The notes: generated from the sequence alone by a model not told the origin. 64,000 nt of DNA from Deinococcus sp. KNUC1210 (GCF_022344005.1 NZ_CP092196.1:1-64000), one strand, 5' to 3'. Positions 36,245 to 46,324 are shown, counted from the stretch's first letter. Translations and numbers: made by a program.

Positions 36245-36515
36245 TCGCCGATCACCTTGGCCTGGACGGCGCCTGCAGCTGACGCCTCCACCCCGACCGT
36301 GACCGAAGCCGCATGGCCTCCATGACCCGGAGGCGCACTCAGCGTCCCTGACCCGTCAGCAGTACCTGTCAGCGCGTCCAGAAAGCCGTGGTTGTTGCCC
36401 GACCGAAATGGTCTCGTTCGCTGGTCTTCTGACACACCTGCGCGGTTCACGTGCCGCGTTGTGTCCCTCACGTGGACAGAACAGGGAGGTTCAGGCAGCC
36501 GGGCCGCTGCGTGTC
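36245..36515. other. No recognised gene before iteron array 1
   Basis: Non-coding, GC-rich, with no clear motif. Confidence 0.4.
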
Positions 36516-36939
36516 GCCCGGTGACGTTGTTTAATGTGTGTCACCGACGCCCAGTGAGTTTGTTCAAAACCTTGCGGCGACGAGGCGTCTGAGCACCGTC
36601 CGAACGGGTCTTTCAGGGAAGCCGGGGTCCATTTTTGGATGGAATGTCAGAAAATCCTGCCCGGACACACGAATTCGGGACACTGATCGGCAGAAACAGT
36701 CGTCCAGCATCCCGATTCCGCCCTGTAAGTCTAGACAACTGAGCGCTGATCGGCGCCCGGTGACTTTGTCCAATCGACCCGGTTGCCGCCCGGTGACTTT
36801 GTTCAAACCGGCCGTCTCCGCCCGGTGACTTTGTTCAATTCCGCGCGTTGCCCGCCCGGTGACTTTGTTCAGTTGCTCCGCGCCACTGCCCGGTGACTTT
36901 GTTCAAACCCCGTCCTCCCCGCCCGGTGCCTTTGTTCAA
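36516..36939 (+). repeat. Iteron array 1 (origin of replicon 1)
   Basis: Eight copies of GCCCGGTGACTTTGTTCAA, some with changes, start at 36516, 36549, 36755, 36788, 36820, 36854, 36888 and 36921. Spacing within the clusters is 32-34 bp, about three helical turns, and all are direct. The array ends 185 bp before a repA-type gene, as in iteron-controlled plasmids. The gap at 36570-36750 may hold DnaA or AT-rich opening elements. Confidence 0.88.
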
Positions 36940-37123
36940 ACGTGCCTTAAAAACTCCGTCCCAGATGTAAAATCCGCTGCGCCCCTGATGATGTCAGAAC
37001 GTCATTCTTTTTTACTTCTTTACTTCTGTAAAAGAAAACAACAACAGCTCAATCCAGCTGACGCCCTCCGAACCTCCGCACCCCAGACCTTGCAATCCGT
37101 CCGAATCCGGAAAAGACTGACGC

Positions 37124-38512
37124 ATGTCCATCACACTCTGGGAGCGCGGCGCCGACGAACTCAACATCGCGCAGCTGTCGCTGATCAGCATCCAGATGCG
37201 GCTGCCAGATAGCTTCCAGGAGTGGGAAGACACCTTCACCGTCGCTGGCCGCCCGGTGATGGTCCAGGCGACCGCCGGCAAGCTCGGCCTGCCGCACGGC
37301 ATCGACGTGGATACCAATGCCGCGCTGATCAACCTGCTCTTCGAACAGGGCTGCCCGGCCGACAACGCCGTACGCGTCAGCAGCTACGAACTGCTGCAGG
37401 GCATGGGCCTCGACGACTCCGGCACCAACTACGCGCTGCTGAACGAAAGCGTCCAGCGCATGCTCCTGGCGTCGTACACCATCCAGGGCTGATTTGATCA
37501 TGACGGCGGCATGGTCGTGCGCACCACCGTGCGGCTGATCGATAAGGTCTGCGACATGCAGCGCGGTGATAAGAACCTCTTCGGCCGCCCATTCGGCCGC
37601 AACGCGGTGCTGATCATCACCCTGCCGGTGGAAATCGCCAGCAACATCCGCAGGGGCTATCTGCGGGCGTTCGACCGGAAGTTCATGCGGGCGCTGAACA
37701 GCCCGCTGACGCGCGGGTTGTTCCGGCTGCTCGACACCGCGTCGGACGTCAGCCCGGTGTTCGAAGTCGGCCTGATGGACTGGGCAAAACGCTGCCGGCT
37801 GGCGTTCGACGTGCCGGCCCGCATCCGCCGCACGCTCGAACCCGCGCACGCCGAACGCCAGGAGCAGGGCTTCCTGAAACGCGTGGTGTACGAAGGGCGT
37901 GGCAAGGCCCAGACGGTCCGCTACGAGTTCGCCCGGCAGCGGCCGGACTTCCCGATGACCGAAGGCCAGCTCAAACTCATCGGGCAGCTCAAAACGCTGG
38001 GCGTCGCCCCACCGCAGGCCGAGGATTTCGTGCGTGGCCACATCGAGGCCCAGGTGCAGGAACGTGCAGCGCTCGCCGAGCTGATCGTTGCTGGCACACG
38101 CAACATCAAACGCCAGGGCGGGCTGGTGTGGGACATCCTGAACGACCAGAGCGGAAAGTACGTCACGCCCAGGACCAGAACCGTCGACGCGCCGACCGGC
38201 GCCGCAACACTCGCCCGCACCGCCTGCAAGGGAACTGTGGAGGCTGAAGCATCCAGCGATCCGTGGTCGGCCGAGGTGTACGTCCGGCAGACGCCCGACG
38301 AACGCGCCGCGGCCACCGTCCGGTCGCTGAGGGTGCTGCTGCACAGCGCCATCCCCGAGGAGATGTACCGGCAGGTGGCCGCGGAAGTGCGCAGCGGCCG
38401 CATCGAAGGCCGCGACCTGTTCCAAGAGGCCGCCCTGGCGTGCAAGGAATTCAAGCTCCAGGAGTTCATCGACGACCTGCGTCAGCTGATTGGACAGCCC
38501 GCCGACGCCTGA
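37124..38512 (+). pseudogene. Replication initiator RepA 1, interrupted by one in-frame TGA
   Basis: Both halves are in one frame, separated only by TGA at 37490-37492 (IQG-stop-FDHDGG), where Trp would be expected. The first part (ADELNIAQLSLISIQMRLPD) and the second (GYLRAFDRKFMRALNSPLTRGLFRLLD, summarised, then FEVGLMDWAKRC) align with the intact initiator at 44768 (NISRLNLIVALDQ; LSRPRTRVLFRVLD; FEIGLVEWADQC). Total 462 codons. The C-terminal half resembles winged-helix Rep proteins that bind iterons. Inactive, made as two pieces, or read through. Confidence 0.85.
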
Positions 38513-38850
38513 GTCGTGCCGCCGAAGCGCAGCGGTGGCGTCTTGGCAGCGCAGAGGCGAGCGATTGCATTTCTCTTATCGACCACGAAGGGGTGGCCAT
38601 ACCCTACGAAACAGCGCGGGAATTTCAGACCAGAACGTGCTGGTGAAGGGGGTGTCACTTCTCCGAGTTGCGCGATGATCTCCGCTCAGGGCATACCCAG
38701 CCCTCCCCTGCCAGGCCGAGCGCGGCCGCGCAGATCCGCACGCATTCCAACGGGCACGTGCCCAGACGCGAGCCGTTCAGCGTCCAGACGCTTGCGATCC
38801 GGCAACGCGCTTCACACCCAGCAGAACGCTGCGGAAAGCACAAAATATCC
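38513..38850. other. No recognised gene
   Basis: About 340 bases without a convincing frame between repA 1 and the next gene. Confidence 0.4.
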
Positions 38851-39613
38851 ATGTCCCTCCCCCACGACAGGCCAGACCTTCCTACGCTTCATCCGCTGCA
38901 CACCACCGCCCTGCTGACGCTGGCTGAGGCGGCCATGCTGAGCGGCCAGCCGATTGGTGAAGAGCTGTGGATGCAGCTGGAACACGCCAACGTTCGTAGA
39001 GCAGCGCCGGTTCGTGCTGCATCACCTGACGCTGTGCAACGCGCCGCTGTGGGATGTCGCCGCCGAAGTCCGCGTCGCCTGCCCGAAGATCCGCGCGTGC
39101 CTCCGCTGGCTGGCTGCCCGGCATCACGTCCCCGGGCGCATGCGGCAGCTGTGTCATATGGCAGTCCTACACCATCATCGCCTAGGGAAGATCGCCCAGC
39201 CAGACGTGAGTCTCATCACCGAACTGCGGCAGGACTGCCTACAGCACGACACCATCCTGGTCGGCCCGCTGGGCGGACTGTTCGAACGCTGCAACTGGAC
39301 GGCCGCAATGCCCAAGTACACACAGCGCTGCCTCAATGCGCTCGAGCAGCACCTGCAGCGCGCGGTGGTCAAAGTCGCCCCGCCGGGCATGCACCCAGAC
39401 ACCTACCTGATCACCACCGGCCGGGTGCTGATCGACATCGCCAAGATGCTCACGCCGCCGGTCATGCCCGCGTTCTGGAACCTGGTGTTCCGGCTGCCGT
39501 CGCTTACCTCGCAGTTGCTGATCGATAGCGTCACCCAGCGTCCCGGTCAGCATCCGGATCTGATCCGGATGCTGACCACGCACCGTACACAGACCAGCGT
39601 CTCCCCACACTGA
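38851..39613 (+). pseudogene. Hypothetical protein beside repA 1, frameshifted
   Basis: The first frame (MSLPHDRPDLPTLHPLHTTA, then LTLAEAAMLSGQPIGEELW) breaks near 38990; the next frame carries FVEQRRFVLHHLTLCNAPLW to SPH at 39613. The start resembles the next gene (LTQAEMLMLAGQKLPQELW), so the two are probably related proteins of a replicon backbone. Helical; no known domain. A role in plasmid control is inferred from position only. Confidence 0.55.
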
Positions 39614-39711
39614 CACGCGCTGGGCAAACCGGAGCTGCGTGCTTCGCTCACGCCTGCGCGGCGCCGACTTCTTCACTCCTCGCAGCATGCTAGAGGGATG
39701 AGTGTTCGAGC

Positions 39712-40401
39712 TTGGAACGCACCGCGCACCCCGAGTCCTCGCTCAGTCCTCAGGCGATCGCTGCCCTGACTCAAGCCGAAATGCTGATGCTCGCCGGCCA
39801 GAAGCTCCCGCAGGAACTCTGGGCGGAACTAAGCGTCCACGCCTCCATGCAGGACCTCGAGCGACTGCTGCGACACGCGCTGGCCGACAAAGTCGATCTG
39901 AACAGCGTGCTGAATGACAGGGACGCTCAGCTCCGTCAGGCCCTCACCCGTCTGAACCTCGTCACCCAGGCGCTGCACCTGAAAGAGCTGGAGCGGTTCG
40001 TCACGCAGTTCTCCAGCTGCCTGCTGCTCACCTACACCCGCGCGAGATCCGAGCCGAGGTCCGTGGCCGTCCCGGCGGTGCTCAACGAGTTTCATGACGT
40101 GCTCTACCGCGGTCACCGCAGCGTCCGGATCGGGTCGCTGAGCGAGCTTCTCGGTGACATGGGAGGGTACGACAGCCTCGACTTCCAGGTGCTCTGCAGC
40201 CAGACGGTACGGCTGCTGCTCAGCACCCTCGGCGGAGGTCAGGTGCCGAAAAAGAGACGCTTCGGCATCATGGCAACACTCGCCATCTTGATGCGTCCGA
40301 ACGACCTGGCCGACGAGGACGCCTGGACGACCGCGGCCCGGCATTTGAAACTGAATGAATCCACCATCGAAACCCTCATCGCACAGAGCCGTGCCAGTTG
40401 A
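39712..40401 (+). CDS. Hypothetical 229-aa helical protein beside repA 1
   Basis: TTG start is the best available (LERTAHPESSLSPQAIAALT). Residues 18-45 (LTQAEMLMLAGQKLPQELWAEL, summarised) are shared with the broken gene before it. The rest is a chain of helices with leucine heptads (LRQALTRLNLVTQALHLKELE, summarised). No known domain. The neighbourhood suggests a plasmid-borne accessory gene. Confidence 0.6.
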   Translation: MERTAHPESSLSPQAIAALTQAEMLMLAGQKLPQELWAELSVHASMQDLERLLRHALADKVDLNSVLNDRDAQLRQALTRLNLVTQALHLKELERFVTQFSSCLLLTYTRARSEPRSVAVPAVLNEFHDVLYRGHRSVRIGSLSELLGDMGGYDSLDFQVLCSQTVRLLLSTLGGGQVPKKRRFGIMATLAILMRPNDLADEDAWTTAARHLKLNESTIETLIAQSRAS

Positions 40402-41002
40402 GTGCAGGATCGTCGCAGCGCATCGGCAGGCCACCCAGCGTCCTGGGCGGCCGAAAGACTGCAACCAGTGTGCCAGGCGAGCCACGCGGACCGCAGGGCC
40501 CGCCGAGCAGCCGCGGCGCAGGTGTATCCGCATGCCGAAAGGGAGGTCTTTAAGGTGTGCCCGCAGGCACAGGTCTGCGGGCGCCTGGCCGTGACCGGGT
40601 TGAGGCACTGCATCAGAACGCCGGCGTTTTCAGCAGCGAGAGGACCATCCCATGGCGTTCCGCAACACCAAAGACCCCCACTGCTTCTGCCGTGCCCCGG
40701 CGACAGAAAGCTTATTGCCGGGAACATCCTGTGCAGGCAACAACAGGTGCCGCTTGGTAGAGACCGGGTAACTCGACCGAATGTCCCGGATAACTCGGCA
40801 CAATCGTGCTTCTCCATCCCAGGTAACACGGCAGATCCGGCGGTCGTTCGCCGGGTTATCCCCACACCTGTGGGGTGGAGGCAGGATTGGAAGGTCTCGA
40901 CACTCGACATACCCCAGCCCTGACTGGGCGCGTGGCCCCGGTCACCCCTCCGACGACGCACTATGGGACCAGGAGAGCGGCGTTCCGCGTCACACGAGTG
41001 AT
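40402..41002. other. No recognised gene
   Basis: 600 bases of short frames. A GC-rich hairpin (GTGCCCGCAGGC...) lies near 40555-40600. Nothing else stands out. Confidence 0.4.
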
Positions 41003-41112
41003 CTGATTCGGATATTCTTCTCAGGTCACGAATTTGATTCATGCGTCTCCAACGCGTGCTTCGCTTCCGGATCGAGAACTTTCTTTCAGCGTTCTTCCGA
41101 ATCAGACCACTA
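41003..41112. repeat. Small palindrome-ended repeat (MITE-like), copy B
   Basis: Inverse orientation of the element at 24542: starts CTGATTCGGAT and ends TTCCGAATCAGACCACTA. Terminal 10-bp inverted repeats are kept, and inner blocks such as AATCAAATTCGTGACCT are shared. It directly abuts the end of the tetR gene. Confidence 0.75.
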
Positions 41113-41769
41113 GGGAGTGCGCTTTCGAAGAGCCTGCCTCAGTTCCGCTGCTGTCGGGGCTTCCGGGAGAGCATGGGCACCTTCTGTTCGAAAACCGTCC
41201 AGCAGCAGCGCCACGAATCGTCGCCAGGACTTGGGGGCGGTGTCACGCGTGGCCTGCACCACACCTGCGTTCGCCATCAGCAGCAGCACCAAGTCTCCCG
41301 GTACGAAATCACCTCGCAGCGTCCCCTGTTCCTGTGCGCGACCGATCAGCTCAACGTATCCTCGGTATGCCTGGTCGTGCTGAGCCTCCAATGCCGCGTG
41401 GACAGGGAAGGTTCCGGACAGGACGTCGGTCAGGCCCTGGTCGTCAGCCTGCAATGCACACGCCTGCTCGACGAACAGACACAGGCCGTTCCAGGCATCG
41501 GGCAGCGCCCGCGCTTCTTCGATTGCTGCCAGATATTCGGCCATGCGCGGCGCGAGACATTCGGCGATGAGCGCTTCCCGAGTCGGAAATCGGCGATACA
41601 GCGTGGCGTCTCCAACCCCTGCCCGCCGTGCAATTTCGTCCATCGGGATCTGGAGCCCGTTCTCGGCGAACGCGGTACGCGCGGCGTCGATGATGCGCTG
41701 TCGGTTCTCGGCAGCGTCGGCACGCAGATCGGTCGGGCGGGCGATGTTGGACGTTGCTTTTTTGACCAT
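41110..41769 (-). CDS. TetR-family repressor of the adjacent SDR
   Basis: 219 residues from ATG 41769. HTH at about residues 30-58: IPMDEIARRAGVGDATLYRRF, with the usual TetR helix 3. C-terminal domain SBP-type for this subfamily (VPGDLVLLLMANAGVV). It is divergent from a short-chain dehydrogenase, and two TCCA-based palindromes lie between them. The stop lies at the edge of a MITE-like repeat. Confidence 0.85.
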   Translation of the reverse strand: MVKKATSNIARPTDLRADAAENRQRIIDAARTAFAENGLQIPMDEIARRAGVGDATLYRRFPTREALIAECLAPRMAEYLAAIEEARALPDAWNGLCLFVEQACALQADDQGLTDVLSGTFPVHAALEAQHDQAYRGYVELIGRAQEQGTLRGDFVPGDLVLLLMANAGVVQATRDTAPKSWRRFVALLLDGFRTEGAHALPEAPTAAELRQALRKRTP

Positions 41770-41798
41770 CTCACGCTCCACTTCTGCCAGTGTCCTAT

Positions 41799-41820
41799 AA
41801 ATGGACTTCTTTCTCCATTT
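41799..41820. promoter_or_regulatory. TetR operator site 1
   Basis: AAATGGA-N8-TCCATTT between the divergent tetR and SDR genes. Confidence 0.6.
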
Positions 41821-41834
41821 AGTGTAGCATAGCT

Positions 41835-41860
41835 CTAAGTGGAGAGACTTTTCCACTTAG
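41835..41860. promoter_or_regulatory. TetR operator site 2
   Basis: CTAAGTGGA-N8-TCCACTTAG, perfect 9-bp arms with the same 8-bp spacer as site 1. Confidence 0.7.
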
Positions 41861-41917
41861 AACGCTGTTGGCCGCTACGAAAGCTTCCCGACTTACAGCC
41901 TGCGCCAAAGGAGAGGT

Positions 41918-42619
41918 ATGCCAACCATTACGGTCGTCGGTGCAGGACCCGGTCTTGGCCTAGCCATCGCCCGCCGCTTCGGGCGAGAAGGGTTCAACGT
42001 TGCCCTTCTCGCCCGCACCCGGGAGAAACTCGACACCCTGGTCGCCGAACTGGCCACAGAAGGCATCACCGCCGCTGGATTTACCGCCGACATCCTTGAC
42101 CCCTCAACAGTCGCCCCGGCGTTCGAGGCTATGAAAGAGCGGTTCGGATCCGTGGATGTCTTCGAGTTCTCGCCCGCTCCTCACAGCCCCATTTCCGGCT
42201 TCTCCATGGATGGGCCTCTCGACGTAACGTACGACAACCTTCAGCCACAATTGGAGTACTACCTGTACGGCGCGATCACCGCCGCGCAGCAGGTGCTCCC
42301 AGCCATGCTGGAGGCTGGAAAGGGAACCCTCCTCTTCACAACGGGCGGTGGTTCGATCAGCCCGTCTCCCATCATGGGAAACGTCAACGCCGCACAGGCC
42401 GCACTGCGCAACTGGGTGTTGAACGTCCACCAGGTCGTTGCAAAACGTGGAGTCTACGCGGCGCATGTGGCCATCAGTGCCTGGATCGGGCAGACGCCCG
42501 GCGCGGAGCCCAGCACCATCGCGGAGCTCTACTGGGACCTGTATATCGCCCAGACGCAGGCAGAGGCTGTCTTCACTGTCCCGGTCAACCCGGATGCCAG
42601 CGCCGCTCACGCCAGCTGA
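41918..42619 (+). CDS. SDR-fold oxidoreductase-like protein
   Basis: 233 residues from ATG 41918, with AAAGGAGAGG before it. N-terminal Rossmann motif VVGAGPGLGLAIARRF and RTREKLDTL fit NADP(H) binding. The usual catalytic YxxxK is not found; the place reads NVNAAQAALRNW, so it may lack classical dehydrogenase chemistry. Similar Tyr-less SDR homologues occur next to TetR genes. Probably repressed by the divergent TetR. Confidence 0.8.
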   Translation: MPTITVVGAGPGLGLAIARRFGREGFNVALLARTREKLDTLVAELATEGITAAGFTADILDPSTVAPAFEAMKERFGSVDVFEFSPAPHSPISGFSMDGPLDVTYDNLQPQLEYYLYGAITAAQQVLPAMLEAGKGTLLFTTGGGSISPSPIMGNVNAAQAALRNWVLNVHQVVAKRGVYAAHVAISAWIGQTPGAEPSTIAELYWDLYIAQTQAEAVFTVPVNPDASAAHAS

Positions 42620-42639
42620 CGACCGCTCCTCAGGCATCT

Positions 42640-43373
42640 ATCGGCAGTGATTTTGAGCAGACCCTTTAGGTGGGAGTCTGGACCGACTTGGGATACCTCT
42701 GATGCTCCATCGGCGAACACCGACTCGGACAGGCCATTTCCAACATGGGTGTACAGGCTCAGCTCGAACTCGTCGTACGGTCGTTTCAGCTTGAGACACA
42801 GGCGTCCCGCACCGAGCGGCTGACCATTCCGGAAATCTTCATTCCAGCGGCACTCGGCCCATGGCACTGTGCTGGTGCACCGCGCCGAGCCATGTGGCCA
42901 GGGTGTGCAGCTCACCAACCGTGGCACTCATCGCCAACACCTCAATCAGCGGCGTGACCACTCGCAGCCGAATCAGTCCCGCCTCCAGCCGCGCCCCGGT
43001 GTTCGTCATGCATCAGATGCACTTCGTCCACGATCACCAGATTGACGCGGGCCATCCAGCGGTGATGTCGACGCCAGGCCCGTGTGCACACATCCAGACG
43101 CTCTGGCGTCATCAGGAGAATGTTCGCGTTCCGGTACGGCACGTGTCGGCGTTGATCCCTGGTGTCGTGTGCGACGACCGCCTCCGGCAGCGCAGCCTGC
43201 CATGATGCTTGAATCTCGGCGACGAGAGCTTTGAGCGGCACGATCATCAGCACCGTGTGGCTCTGGGCGACGGAGACACGGGCGGCTTTCAGGGCCGCGT
43301 GCGTCTTCTCCCTGCCTGTGGGCGCAGTGAGCAGCACACTTCGGTTTATCAGCAAAAGACGCACGGTCACGCG
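42640..43373 (-). pseudogene. DEAD/DEAH helicase relic (Hel308/Ski2-like)
   Basis: LLTAPTGREKTHAALKAARV is a damaged Walker A (GSGKT changed to GREKT). It is followed by VLMIVPLKALVAEI, ILLMTPERLDV, VDEVHLMHD (DEVH box) and, after a 2-nt frame change, VLAMSATVGELHTLATWLGA (SAT motif III) and MGRVPLE. The order and spacing fit Ski2-like DNA helicases. Broken Walker A, frameshift and missing C-terminus make it dead. It is directly downstream of the TGT-like relic. Confidence 0.7.
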
Positions 43374-43401
43374 TGCCCCGCGTCGAGCGACGCCTGCGGG
43401 T

Positions 43402-43878
43402 TCAAGATCGACAGACGCAGGCGTTCATACGGCGCCGCGGCCGCAATCGCCCCACCCGCCCAGTTCCGCCCCCGGCGGCGGTGCGCTGGGGACTGCTGCT
43501 ATCGCAACTGTCCGCTCCAGCCTGCATCACCGCGCGGATGCTCTCCGGATGCTCGATGCCGAACACGTGCAGGGGAAGATCAGTCTGTGCCCGGACACGC
43601 CGTACTTCTTCCCTGAGTCGTTCCTAGTTGCGGGAAAACGGCGCGAGGCCACCCAGCGCGATTCCGTCCGGGTTCAGCTCTAGGTACGGTGCGAGAGGCT
43701 GGCCGGGCTGCACACTCACATACAGTCCGAAGCGGCGCAGTTGCTGAAAAGCCCAGACGGCATTGGCCCGGGATAGCAGGGCACGTGCGGCGCGGTCGAC
43801 CACATGCGCCCGACCGCGCCATTGCCAGAACAACCCAGCGCTACTGGTGCTCTTCTCGCCTGTAACCCTGATGGCTCA
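43402..43878 (-). pseudogene. TGT/DpdA-like transglycosylase relic
   Basis: One frame with a TAG at about the middle: FGLYVSVQPGQPLAPYLELN, PDGIALGGLAPFSRN-stop-ERLREEV, then LPLHVFGIEHPESIRAVMQA and GADSCDSSSPQRTA. The GGLA block, the HVFGI block and the final Asp-Ser-Ser block resemble tRNA-guanine transglycosylase barrels, and the last is closest to DpdA, which inserts 7-deazaguanine into DNA. N-terminal half missing. Association with the helicase suggests the remains of a Dpd-like modification island; family assignment is from memory. Confidence 0.5.
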
Positions 43879-44325
43879 CAAGCGCTGGCAGGGCCATGAA
43901 CGGTACCTCCCACGTTTCGAATAGTAGTCAGGTTCCTGACAGCCAGCGCGGTATACCGTTCCGCAACGCATCACGAACAGCAGCAGGGCGTGGCCCTCGT
44001 AACCGCTCAGGCGCTCAGCAGCGTTAGCACGCTGCACACCCTCCTGTTGGACCAACTCAGCGGGCCGATGAACCAGACCACCCGTGCGCTGTGTGTCCGC
44101 AGTACCCACACGGCCATCAACAAAGCCGATAAGTTCCCCGGCGGAACCGCGCTCAGCAGTCCGGCCTGCCCCGCTCCGAACGCCGCCCCAGAACACCGCT
44201 GGTCCGACCGGTCGTGTTCAACTGCGAGGAGGTGTGCATCACCCGCGCCCTGCTGCGACTGGACGCCCCGGCGGCAGGCACACAGCCAGGGACACACTAG
44301 CGGCGCACGGCCTCATCGGCTCAGA
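43879..44325. other. No recognised gene before iteron array 2
   Basis: Short frames on both strands only; the strongest (43990 onward, plus) is not protein-like beyond 50 codons. Confidence 0.4.
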
Positions 44326-44642
44326 GACATACCTGAGCGATTCCGGGGTACTGTGGAAGACATACTTGAGCGATTGCCGAGTGTTCTTCGGAGACATACC
44401 TGAGCGATTCCGGGGTACTGCGGAAGACATACCTGAGCGATTGCCGAGTGTTCTTCGGAGACATACCTGAGCGATTTTCGCTGAATCGCTCAGGTATGTC
44501 TCCGGAGATATCGAGACATACCTGAGCGATTCCGGAAGACACACCTGAGCGATTCAATTGGACGGTCAAGACATACCTGAGCGATTCCGGGGTACTGCGG
44601 AAGACATACCTGAGCGATTCCGGAAGACATACCTGAGCGATT
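44326..44642 (+). repeat. Iteron array 2 (origin of replicon 2)
   Basis: Ten direct copies of GACATACCTGAGCGATT start at 44326, 44359, 44393, 44426, 44460, 44515, 44538, 44570, 44603 and 44626; one inverted copy is at 44484-44500, forming a hairpin with 44460. The first five are 33-34 bp apart, others 23, 32 or 33. The array ends about 125 bp before the intact repA-type gene. The motif is unlike that of array 1. Confidence 0.92.
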
Positions 44643-44767
44643 CGCCGTCAAAACACGCGCCCAGACGCTTCCGAGCTGGCGGCCTTGGTGGTGTTTTTCA
44701 TTCAAATAAGTAAACAAATATCTTTTAAGTGCCTCTATACTTTGTTCAACCAACCAGGAGATTCCCC

Positions 44768-46144
44768 TTGCAGACGCTCGCCCACCACCGCATTGACGAT
44801 TTGAACATTTCGAGGCTGAACCTGATCGTCGCCCTCGATCAGATTGACGGCCAACGCGAGTGGGCGGTGACATATGAAGACGGAGAGCGCATCGTCAAGG
44901 TGAGTTGCCGTGCCCTTCCAGAACTTGGTGTGCCGCACGGTGTGGACAACGACGTGAACGTGGCATTGATCGACTATTTCAACCTCCAAGGGCAGCCTGA
45001 GGACGGCGTGCTGGAAGTCAGCGCGACGCAACTGTTGCGGTTGTGCGGGTTTCACCAGAATGGTCGGTATTACGCCATGCTCAAGGAGAGCCTGGATCGC
45101 CTCCACACCACGTCCTACAGTGTCAGTGGGGGCTGGCGGGATCATCCCAATCGGCGCTGGACACACGCGAAATTCCACTTCATCGAATCACTCAGCTACA
45201 CCGCACTGGAGGGCGGTACCTTTGACGAGCGGTCGGTGATCAAGGTGCGCCTTGCCGAGGCCATCGTCAACAGTCTGCGTGCCGGGTACACCAAGCCACT
45301 GAACTTCGAATTCATGATGTCGCTGTCACGACCACGTACGCGGGTGCTGTTCCGAGTACTGGACGCCATGCGGGTCAATCCGGAACGACCAGACGATGTC
45401 TCCGACTGGTTTGAGATCGGACTGGTGGAGTGGGCCGATCAGTGCAAGATTCCTAGTGCCGTGCCCGGCAATGTACGCCGCGCTCTGCAAGGCCCACACG
45501 ATGAATTGATCAGGCGTGGCTACCTCAGGGCTGTCGTTGTGACAGGTCGTGGACGCTTCCAGATGCTGCGGTATGAATTCAATCCAAACTTTACGCCGAT
45601 GGACCCAGTGCTGGCACAGCGGTTTCGGCGTCACGGCGTTACAGACGGCGTCGCACGGCAACTGGCGTCGGAATTCCCGCGGGCCACATTGAATGCCAAT
45701 ATCGACCGCTTTGAAGCGCTGGTGGCCTCAGGCCTCCTGGTGGTCAAGAAGACACCTGCTGCCGCGCTGGTGCACCTGATTCGACATCCTGATCAGTATC
45801 CGGCCGTACCGGTGCGCGATCCACGGAGCGTCTCCACCAGAGCAGTTTCCCAGAAGCTCCCAGAAGCCCCACAGGAGCCTTCCGAGACACTACGCCGGGA
45901 GTTCTCGGCGAAGACGCCGCAACAGGCTGGAGATGCGGTCGTCCAGCGCCTGACGCTGTACTTCTCGAAGCGCTGGACACCGCTGGAATTGGACGCGCTG
46001 CGGCAGGCGGTGGTGACTGGACAACTGGACGGAGTCACGGTGCTGATGGACGCCACACAGGCACTTAGCCGGATCGATGGAGACTCCTTTGTGAGTCAGC
46101 TGAAGCGTCAGCTTGCTGAGACGATGGCGTCCAAGCAGTCCTGA
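44768..46144 (+). CDS. Replication initiator RepA 2
   Basis: 458 residues from TTG 44768, which has AGGAG seven bases upstream. It aligns along its length with the broken initiator at 37124: DLNISRLNLIVALDQIDGQ, GVPHGVDNDVNVALIDYFN, LLRLCGFHQNGRYYAMLKES, FEIGLVEWADQCKIP. Two winged-helix-like regions are likely, the first around residues 60-170 and the second around 180-300; the C-terminal 130 residues are more variable. It should bind the adjacent iterons and open the origin. It is the intact initiator of the window. Confidence 0.88.
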   Translation: MQTLAHHRIDDLNISRLNLIVALDQIDGQREWAVTYEDGERIVKVSCRALPELGVPHGVDNDVNVALIDYFNLQGQPEDGVLEVSATQLLRLCGFHQNGRYYAMLKESLDRLHTTSYSVSGGWRDHPNRRWTHAKFHFIESLSYTALEGGTFDERSVIKVRLAEAIVNSLRAGYTKPLNFEFMMSLSRPRTRVLFRVLDAMRVNPERPDDVSDWFEIGLVEWADQCKIPSAVPGNVRRALQGPHDELIRRGYLRAVVVTGRGRFQMLRYEFNPNFTPMDPVLAQRFRRHGVTDGVARQLASEFPRATLNANIDRFEALVASGLLVVKKTPAAALVHLIRHPDQYPAVPVRDPRSVSTRAVSQKLPEAPQEPSETLRREFSAKTPQQAGDAVVQRLTLYFSKRWTPLELDALRQAVVTGQLDGVTVLMDATQALSRIDGDSFVSQLKRQLAETMASKQS

Positions 46145-46324
46145 AGCGCCCGGGTAATCACACCAACCAGCGGCAGTATCCGCACGGCCGTCCTTCCGAA
46201 ACAAACCAGTGGTCTTTGAGAACGCTGCGGATCGCCGCCGATGTCAGAAGGGTGTGACGTACGCATCCGTACACTCCCGGTATTCTCGTCCTCGCTGAGG
46301 TGTCGGGGCCGTTCCTTGTTCCTC

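Noticed and set aside
36516..36939. CRISPR array (regular repeats)
   Set aside because: The 19-bp repeats vary, the spacing is 32-34 bp with 13-15 bp between, and a repA gene follows; iterons explain it.
44326..44642. CRISPR array (regular repeats)
   Set aside because: Spacers are 6-17 bp and partly repeated, one copy is inverted, and no cas genes are near; these are iterons.
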